64,000 nt of DNA, from assembly GCA_032622095.1 (NCBI GenBank), contig CP136064.1, positions 279,585,614 to 279,649,613 of the forward strand, in the 5' to 3' direction. A program made the position numbers and the translations under genes. Position 1 is the first letter of the stretch; each line of letters starts with the position of its first letter. The stretch is from Siphonodentalium dalli (lineage: Eukaryota; Mollusca; Scaphopoda; Gadilida; Siphonodentaliidae). Shown here piece after piece: positions 56,890 to 64,000 of this stretch. The notes under the pieces were generated by a model. It was not told the origin of the DNA, searched no databases, and saw only the letters and a program-made list of their open reading frames with translations.

Positions 56890-57420
56890 AGCTTCATGCT
56901 ACCATACAATCCTATAAAACGCTATATTCACACCACCACCTACTCCTTGCTACCATACACTCCTATAAAACACTATATTCACTCCACCTACTCCATGCTA
57001 CCATACTACCCTATAAAAGGCTATATTCACACAACCTACTCTATCAAACCTTACTTGCTCCATGCTACCATACAATCCTATAAAACGCTATATTCACACC
57101 ACCTACTCTATCAAACCTTACTTGCTCCAAGCTACAGTAATGCCCTAATTAATCGACTCCTTAACCACAGCAGAATTATGGTTACCCATAATTCTGCTGT
57201 GGTTAAGGAGTCAATTAATTAGGGCATTACTGTACCATACTATCCTATAAAAGGCTAAATTCACACTTCCTACTCTTCCAAACCTTACTAGCTCCATGCT
57301 ACCATACAATCCTATAACAGGCTAAATTCACAACAGACCACTCTTTCAAACCTAACACACAGTCCTATACACTAACTTCACAAACCTTACCAGCTCCACG
57401 CTAACACTCAGTCCTATATA
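56890..57420. repeat. irregular tandem repeat with CTACCATAC...CCTATAAAA.GCTATATTCAC
   Basis: About eight units of roughly 48-70 bp. A foldback transposon sits inside one unit at 57135-57232. The repeat produces a false frame rich in Tyr, Pro and His. Confidence 0.8.
57135..57232. mobile_element. TA-flanked foldback transposon, 98 bp short form
   Basis: Two 47 bp arms with one or two mismatches and a 3-4 base turn; tips CAGTAATGCCC. The host repeat normally reads GCTACCATAC; here TA is present on both sides (57133-57134, 57233-57234), proving TA duplication. It equals the outer part of the 213 bp form. Confidence 0.95.
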
Positions 57421-57627
57421 CATTAAATAATGCACTCAACACCACACTCTCTCCTCGAAAAACTTTTAAATTGAGATTTTCAAATGCAGCAAATAACATT
57501 GGAAGGGAGAGGTGAACACAACGTATTAAAAGTGGAAGTGAGCAGAAACTGAGAGGAAGTGAGCATGATTATTAAACTGACAGGACAACAGTGAATCACT
57601 GGAGACATTTAGATTCAAAACTTTTAA

Positions 57628-58047
57628 CTCTTTCAGTGCCAGGGGCCGATCTGATCGGCCCTAATTTACGGTCTGTAAAATCGGCCCTAAAAAAAAAAAT
57701 TTGTTTGGGTATGCTTAAGCATGCTATAGCGAATTTAAAAACAAACTGGATAAAACCTTAGGGGCATGTTATAACTCAAAACTATCACCAAGTATTCATA
57801 GTAATAATTTTGATGCCCATGAAAAACGTAAGATTCCCTGGCACTAAACCTACAAAATAAGTCTGTTAAAGTATATAAGAAAAAATTATTAAAATTGTAA
57901 AAAATAATAACAAATGATGAAAAATTGTCAGGCCAATGCATTCTCTTATATATGCGAGGCGACCTATGGTCGACTCACATATATAAGAGAATGCATTGGC
58001 ACAGGGTATATGGGTTGATACAAAAATCTGACCTGGCACTGAAAAGG
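57628..58047. mobile_element. TTAA-flanked hairpin transposon, type B copy 2
   Basis: TTAA at 57624-57627 and 58048-58051; ends CTCTTTCAGTGCCAGG and CCTGGCACTGAAAAGG. Only one 69 nt hairpin remains (57932-58000), with the same sequence as the second hairpin of type A. The left part holds a GGGCCGAT..ATCGGCCC palindrome. Confidence 0.9.
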
Positions 58048-58051
58048 TTAA

Positions 58052-58399
58052 AGGGGTACTGTACACTAAAACTGGCCATTTATGGCACCATCTCATTTTC
58101 TACTCAACAGAATATATGCAACAAATGAATGAATTTGAGCCATGTATTAGTGCAAAATACAAACTTGTTTGCTCTATGAACGATGCAAACATCATGGTAA
58201 ATATAATGAAAATAGTTTATGACTCATATAAACTCATTATCCTGCCTCAGGCACAGAGTTATAGTCTCTCGATGCTTGAAGGTCCAACTCAGAAGTTTTC
58301 AATCTAAACATAACCATTTATTCGCAACAAATTACAAATATTTGCTAAAAATTTAACAGAACCATCGGAACATAACTAAAACAACAACTAACAATAAAC
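58052..58399. other. non-coding, nothing recognised
   Basis: Two short frames without a recognisable product. Confidence 0.45.
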
Positions 58400-58790
58400 A
58401 TTTGCAGAATGAGGTCCCCAGAGGGTGAATTTAGTGACGCTATCCCGCACGACTGGCTAGCATCACTAAATTCACCATCTGGGAACCTCATTCTGCTAAG
58501 GCCTCAACTTCTATGGGAGACCTAGGATCAGATTGAAGTTCCCCAGTTGAAGTTGGTGATGTTCACCCATTAGTCACATCAATTAAGCATTTTATCTTCT
58601 ACAAATTAGGGGATATAGAAACTGAACAGAAGGGAAAATGTAACTAAAACAATGTTAATTTGTGACTATAAATGTTCCAAGAAGAAGAGGCCTAAGCAGA
58701 ATGAGGTCCCCAAAGGTGAATTTGATGATGCTGGCCCACTGTGGACCTCATTCTACAAATGTCAGACAGACTATGTTAAGGCTTAACAAT
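58400..58790. mobile_element. GAATGAGG paired-hairpin transposon, copy 5
   Basis: Hairpins at 58404-58496 and, shortened, 58695-58757. The linker is the reverse complement of that in copies 1 and 2. The left tip is lost; the right reads ATGTCAGACAGACTATGTT. Confidence 0.8.
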
Positions 58791-58856
58791 AAGTATCACA
58801 ATAGAATCTAATATAGTGTATCTATCTGATCAGTATATTAGATTTAAGAAGATAAT

Positions 58857-59513
58857 ATTAGGGAATATAATCATAGGCTCAAAGTTTACAAAGAGCAGCA
58901 ACTCTATTTTTCAGAGTTTTCCAATAAACCGCTGTGAATTGCAATATGTGAGCATCAAACACTTACTTACAAAATATGGAGTTGTCACCCTTGGTATACT
59001 TATGAGGATGTGGGATAACATTTTATAGCTGACATTTGTGAATGTTTCAGATCATAATAATGATAGTAGCTCTGATTGCAATCTAACAAGGAAATTGACA
59101 ATGACACTCTATCCACAGTTTTTGACCATCGCTGACTTTATGAACGTACAAAACAAATCGTCGGTGTGCACAAAACTTTTTATTATTAGGGAATATAATC
59201 ATAGGCTCAAAGTTTACAAAGAGCAGCAACTCTATTTTTCAGAGTTTTCCAATAAACCGCTGTGAATTGCAATATGTGAGCATCAAACACTTACTTACAA
59301 AATATGGAGTTGTCACCCTTGGTATACTTATGAGGATGTGGGATAACATTTTATAGCTGACATTTGTGAATGTTTCAGATCATAATAATGATAGTAGCTC
59401 TGATTGCAATCTAACAAGTAAATTGACAATGACACTCTATCCACAGTTTTTGACCATCGCTGACTTTATGAACGTACAAAACAAATCGTCGGTGTGCACA
59501 AAACTTTTTATTA
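58857..59513. repeat. 328 bp tandem duplication, near identical
   Basis: GGGAATATAATCATAGGCTC starts at 58861 and 59189. The copies differ at about one base (AACAAGGAAATTG against AACAAGTAAATTG). Must be very recent, or an assembly artefact. Confidence 0.95.
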
Positions 59514-60739
59514 TGCTTTTGGAATCTACGGGTTCGATTACATAATTATGTTCCTGAGATAACTTGTCAATATTTCAGGCTTTTTTTCGATGTTTTCAGG
59601 GAAATTAGTGTTCAAAATGTTGTACCTGGGTTCCCTGCGAAAAATATTTGTTAATTCTGAAACGTCGTATATTTTATTTTAGAAACCATTCCTGATAGGA
59701 TAATTGTGATTGGATTGTTTGAAGATGAATGACCTGAGGGCGTATCATCCTTATCCAGAGTCTAATGAAGACGCGGCAATCATCAAAATAAAAATGCTGT
59801 ATAGACACGAGATTTCTATTTTTTACTTCTAAAAGTGTCGTATGACACCATAAAATCATGTTTTCTCATCAACTAGAAGATAATTGAATATGAAAGTGTA
59901 TCTATTATAACAACTTTGATATAATGTGTTATTGTGAAAAGTTATTGGCAGATTTCTAGTTCCAGAGATAAATAGTTTTTTTTATGTCTCCCGAACTATT
60001 TGATTTTGCTGAGGTACAACCTTTTAGAAGCCCACATATGTATTACATATCTAGAAGCTCATATGTGGACAATAGTTGACTCTAGATGTTAAAGACGTTA
60101 CCAAAAGTGAATCGGGTTAGCTTGAAAATCCAAAGTAAGGAATCCAGACATTTTATGTTACAACTTTGACGAAAGCCGGTGCGATTGCCTTCTGGTAAAG
60201 TCTTTTAACAGTTTTATAGTCAACTATTTTCTGCATATGAGCACTCTAGATATGTTATACATTTGTTCTGTATGTTGATAAAGTCTGCAATAGCCAAACG
60301 CTGCAGACAGAGTGACTTTGTTGACTTTCACTATACAAGACATCCCTAATTCACATGAACATTATATTTTCAATTATATTATAACAAGGATATGTTTAAC
60401 AAGAGCAATGAGTGCATTTCTTTGAAAATTAGCAAAACTCATGAATTGTAATAATTATTAAAAATGATATTAATGTTTTAATGTCGGTTGTTACCCTAAC
60501 CATTATCTTAAAATGGAACATTTTACAATATATGGCACACATATAATATTAACAACAAAAAATATTTCATGAAAGAATTCCAACAATGCAATAATTTATG
60601 GATGAATGTTTAACATGATGACTAAGGGAGAAAGCTTTTTCAAAGCCAATTTCATTGCAGTAATATTTCAAACTCATAGAACCTAAAGTAATATTACAAA
60701 CTCATAGAACCAAACATTTTGTGAAATCAAGTCCAATTA
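59514..60739. other. non-coding, nothing recognised
   Basis: AT-rich, with a duplicated 28-30 bp phrase (GTAATATT.CAAACTCATAGAACC) at 60659-60715. Confidence 0.5.
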
Positions 60740-60743
60740 TTAA

Positions 60744-60992
60744 CTCTTCCATGACTCCAGATTCTTGAAATTTTACGAAAACGCTGTCCCAATGCATTCT
60801 CTTATATATGCGAGTAGAGAGACTCACATATATAAGAGAATACATTGACCTAACAATATTTACATTGATCTTGTAAGCCAGTGCAATCTCTTATATATGC
60901 GAGGCTCCCTATGGGAGACTGACATATATAAGAGAATGCACTGGCACAGGGTCTTTAATGCTGCACAAATACAGCTCCAGTCATGAAAGGGG
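60744..60992. mobile_element. TTAA-flanked paired-hairpin transposon, type C copy 2
   Basis: TTAA at 60740-60743 and 60993-60996; ends CTCTTCCATGACTCCAG and AGCTCCAGTCATGAAAGGGG. Hairpins near 60790-60854 (inner stem shortened) and 60880-60945 (inner stem CTCCC, loop TAT). Confidence 0.85.
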
Positions 60993-60996
60993 TTAA

Positions 60997-62194
60997 TAGA
61001 GTTCACCAAATAAATGTAATACAGTGAAATAATTTAAAGGCTCTCTATTTATCAATGAGCAATTACTTTGGCTTTGAAAAAGAAAATTTCAATATTGTTG
61101 ATTTGAATGACTACAAATAGCTGCACAATGATACAGAATCACAGTATACAATGTCAGATTAATGGAATAATAGAGAGAAATTATGAAAAACATGACAATC
61201 ATTCAAATGTTTTTACTCAGAATATAGAAACTGATGGCTATTGAACAGGTTCCAGTATAAAACATTAGAAGCACATGTGAGGAATTATTACTACACAAAT
61301 TTGACTGGATAATTATCATAAGGAAGCTAGACAGAATGAAGCTCTGTAATTGATACAAAATAATACATTTTCAGAACAGTGAAAGGTGCAGCAATTATAT
61401 ATATGATTTTTTGTTCATGTGAACTTTTTAAGGGAAAAAAAACAGGATACAAGTTTTTTAACGAAAAAAATATATGATATTTTCATATATATCCTGGTGA
61501 GAAATAGTTACATAAACATGGCTGAGTGAAAATGATTTCAGTCACAATGAATCGAGATTCCTAAAAACCAATGTCCATCTAGGAAAAGATATCCCAATTT
61601 TGTTTCAGCAAACTCATAACAAGGTCCCATATAGAGAATATTATTGGTTAGCGGCAACATAGACATCAGAAATCAACATGATATAATCACCCGCGTTAAA
61701 ATGATTCCCAATCGTCAGTAATAGATTTTCCAATTAAACAATTGTATAGATGTCTAGCAAAGTTGATCTTTTGATAAACAATTCTATTTGGTTAGCAACC
61801 CAGAATGACTGTACACTGAATATTGTACTCATTTTGACCCATCCCCGTAATTCAAACTAATAGTCAGGTCGATAAAAGGTTTGACCTAGAAAAAATTTGG
61901 ACAAAATTCCATTATGAAGAGGAATATATCCTTTATTTATAACACTACATGCAAGTTTCCTAGTGGAATCTGGACAATGAATGTATACTTTGACTTGATA
62001 CTCGGTGCAATCCTCGGCATTGTCCACTGGTTGCAATTTCAAAAGCATACACTGTATTTGTCACAACAACAGTAATCAATTGGTAATGAAATTTATCACT
62101 CATTGTAATTTTTTCCCAGATTGATTTGAGTGTTATAAATATGTTATAAGCATGGCGTCCATTTTATAAGCGAAATAAACACCTCCATCTTATC
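60997..62194. other. non-coding, no firm gene
   Basis: A minus-strand frame at 62048-61857 of about 60 codons has fairly protein-like composition (KLQPVDNAEDCTEYQVKVY) and could be an exon fragment; splice signals are not convincing. Otherwise AT-rich spacer. Confidence 0.35.
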
Positions 62195-62317
62195 CAGAAT
62201 GAGGTTTCCAGAAGGTAAATTTGGTGATGCTAGCCCGCTGTGTGGGATAGCATCACTAAATGTACACTCTGGGGACCTCATTCTGCAAATGGCAGACTCA
62301 CAATATTCAGGCTTGGT
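62195..62317. mobile_element. GAATGAGG hairpin transposon, copy 6, single hairpin
   Basis: A single hairpin with arms CAGAATGAGGTTTCCAGA and CTGGGGACCTCATTCTG around a GCTAGCCCGC/GGGATAGC turn, with a partial right tip. Confidence 0.75.
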
Positions 62318-62990
62318 TAGGAAATGGACACAATATCATAAATGTACATTCTTGAATCAAAATATAGGTAGATTTTTTCGCAATACCAACAATAGTGCTG
62401 CAGAATGGTAACCACGATTAAAAGAGACTGAGTGATACAATGAAGATGATGAGACGATATAATAAGTGATTAACATGCACTTGCATAAGTAATTAAGAAA
62501 GTTAGGAAAGTTTGTTCAATCATTGTTCACATTAATATCACACCAGAACCAAGGTTATGCACCCAAGCATGAAAATAATTTTCTTTGGTAAGTGTATGGC
62601 TAAACTTCACCAAAATTAATTCCAGTCTGCATTATTCAAGTGCAATATAAAATAAGTCTGACGTGGAAATATGATTAATGAAATTTTGTTTACACAAGAG
62701 GCTTTGATTTGTAGTGAAACAGTGACAAAAAATTGCCGTAACAAATGTTCAAATGGTGGCAATTTGTGGTCCATACTGTTGAAGAGTATATGCTTTATCC
62801 AACTTTTATCCATAAAAGAGTTGAATATAAAACTTAAAATAAAGCGAGTCAAACAGCACAACAAAATAAGTTGGTAAAAATTCAATAATTTAGGTTTATA
62901 TTCAACAGCTATTTCACCACATTTTATTGACAAAACATTTGAAAACAGCTGCCGTCACTGCTCAATCAAAAAGAGCCACAGAGGGTAGAA
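62318..62990. other. non-coding, nothing recognised
   Basis: Overlapping short frames on both strands near 62616-62933, without recognisable content. Confidence 0.45.
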
Positions 62991-62992
62991 AT

Positions 62993-63499
62993 AACCCTGG
63001 TTAAGTGGTCCTGCTAATTTGATATGATGCTGGTGGGTGCTGCTGAATTGCTATGTGGCTGGTAGGGCAAAGCGATGCTGTTAAAAAACAGCACAGTTAT
63101 TTTTTTTAATTTGTCATTAATGCGGTGTTTGGATAATCTGAGCGTTTTGAGCGAAGTCCAGTGTTAAAGACATTCGAGAACATATATATATTTTTTATAA
63201 TTTTAATAATGACGATGCTGGTGTTTTAAAAATGAAAGGAATAGCCATCTTGGTTTGTTGCTAGTTTGCAACAACCAACATTGCCAATATTAAAATATTT
63301 CATAATATACATGTATTTGAATCATTTATACACATAATGGCTTTTCCTCGATTTTGTTCAGATCATACAAACAATACGAAAATGACAACTATGATGGTAC
63401 TTTTTTTAACAGCATCACTTTGCTCTACCAGCATCATATAGCAATCCACAGGACTTGCCAGAATCATAGCAAATTAGCAGGACCACTAAAATAGGGTGT
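62993..63499. mobile_element. inverted-repeat transposon with 100 bp arms
   Basis: AGTGGTCCTGCTAATTTG...GCTGGTAGGGCAAAGCGATG at 63003-63080 is inverted as CATCACTTTGCTCTACCAGC...CAAATTAGCAGGACCACT at 63411-63488. The middle about 310 bp is AT-rich and non-coding. Confidence 0.85.
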
Positions 63500-63763
63500 G
63501 TTAGCACTAACAAATGACGAGACGTCCAAATCATAAAACGAGACAGGAGTTCCTGTGTTGATCGAAGTGCGACATGTATATCTTACGTATATAATGTTTA
63601 CATATGCAACATGAAACTGCACCAATATCAGCAATCTTCACTTCTGGAGAAAATATTTATACGATCCTTTCTTATCAAAATTTATAGGAAAATGAGAAAT
63701 ATCTCCTCCATTTACATTATACTTTGGACTGTCCATGAGACCGTGATTTTAGCTCATTATCAA
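63500..63763. other. non-coding, nothing recognised
   Basis: No gene or repeat recognised. Confidence 0.5.
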
Positions 63764-64000
63764 TCCTTGAAATAGTGTCTGACAGTTGCATCACTATATT
63801 CACCCTCTGGGGACCTTATTCTGCTTAGGTCTCATTTTCAGGGAAGTATCTATAGTCTCAAATTAACATTGTTTTTGGTTACTTTTTCATTCTGTTTAGT
63901 TTCTATATCCCCTAATTTGTAGAAGATAAAAAGAATAATCGAGATGACTAATGTGTGAACATCACCAACTTCAATCTGATCCTAGCTTGAGTCCTAAGCA
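63764..64000. mobile_element. GAATGAGG paired-hairpin transposon, copy 7, cut by window end
   Basis: Left tip CCTTGAAATAGTGTCTGACAG, then only the right arm of the first hairpin (CACCCTCTGGGGACC.TATTCTGC), then the usual linker up to the window edge, where the second hairpin would begin. Confidence 0.75.

Noticed and set aside
56896-57222. 108-codon frame rich in Tyr, Pro and His
   Set aside because: Translation of an irregular tandem repeat plus a transposon inserted in it.
61857-62048. Possible host exon on the minus strand
   Set aside because: Composition is protein-like but there is no family match I recognise and the splice signals are weak; kept only as a note.

Overview
The window looks like a repeat-dominated stretch of an animal nuclear genome, most likely a marine invertebrate and possibly a mollusc. 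The reasons are its high AT content, a tRNA-derived SINE with a CAAACC-type tail, ACAG microsatellites, abundant hairpin-type non-autonomous transposons and Polinton/Maverick elements. The organism call is inference. I see no rRNA, tRNA gene, CRISPR array or convincing host gene.

Region by region: 1-8 kb holds short tandem arrays (48, 29, 28, 49 and 21 bp units, the 49 bp array with a 146 bp higher-order period), one hairpin transposon and a foldback element whose arms are 21 bp tandem repeats in opposite orientation. 8.1-31.5 kb is nested: an outer inverted repeat (8.14-9.64 and 29.69-30.85 kb) encloses a satellite of roughly 180-200 bp units, and inside the satellite sits a complete 16.9 kb Polinton (12165-29088) with AGT...ACT termini, inverted terminal repeats and the 6 bp target duplication TTTGCC. 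Its genes all read rightward between 12.9 and 22.4 kb: a small unknown ORF, chromodomain integrase, penton-like minor capsid candidate, basic protein, major capsid protein, packaging ATPase, two small conserved-looking ORFs, a two-finger C2H2 protein and a protein-primed family B DNA polymerase. Together they form a replication, integration and virion-assembly set. I find no protease in it. The rightmost 6 kb has no genes and is full of repeats, one TA-flanked foldback transposon and a SINE.

31-43 kb holds more hairpin transposons, a GC-rich patch (36.0-38.1 kb) with an unrecognised frameshifted coding-like segment, and a second, broken Polinton relic on the minus strand (38.5-41.1 kb: polymerase N-terminal piece, integrase split by a hairpin transposon, adenovirus-type protease with one in-frame stop). 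43.4-49.7 kb is a diverged tandem duplication of about 3.2 kb made of smaller repeats. 50-64 kb is non-coding with many foldback and hairpin transposons and minisatellites.

The most unusual signal is a modular transposon group flanked by TTAA. Seven copies with three different kinds of ends share a hairpin core of 69 nt in its canonical form. In complete copies it occurs twice, the second hairpin being the reverse complement of the first, and the inner stem changes on both sides together while the ATA/TAT loop is kept. A second, unrelated paired-hairpin family (core beginning GCAGAATGAGGTCCCC) is also present seven times.
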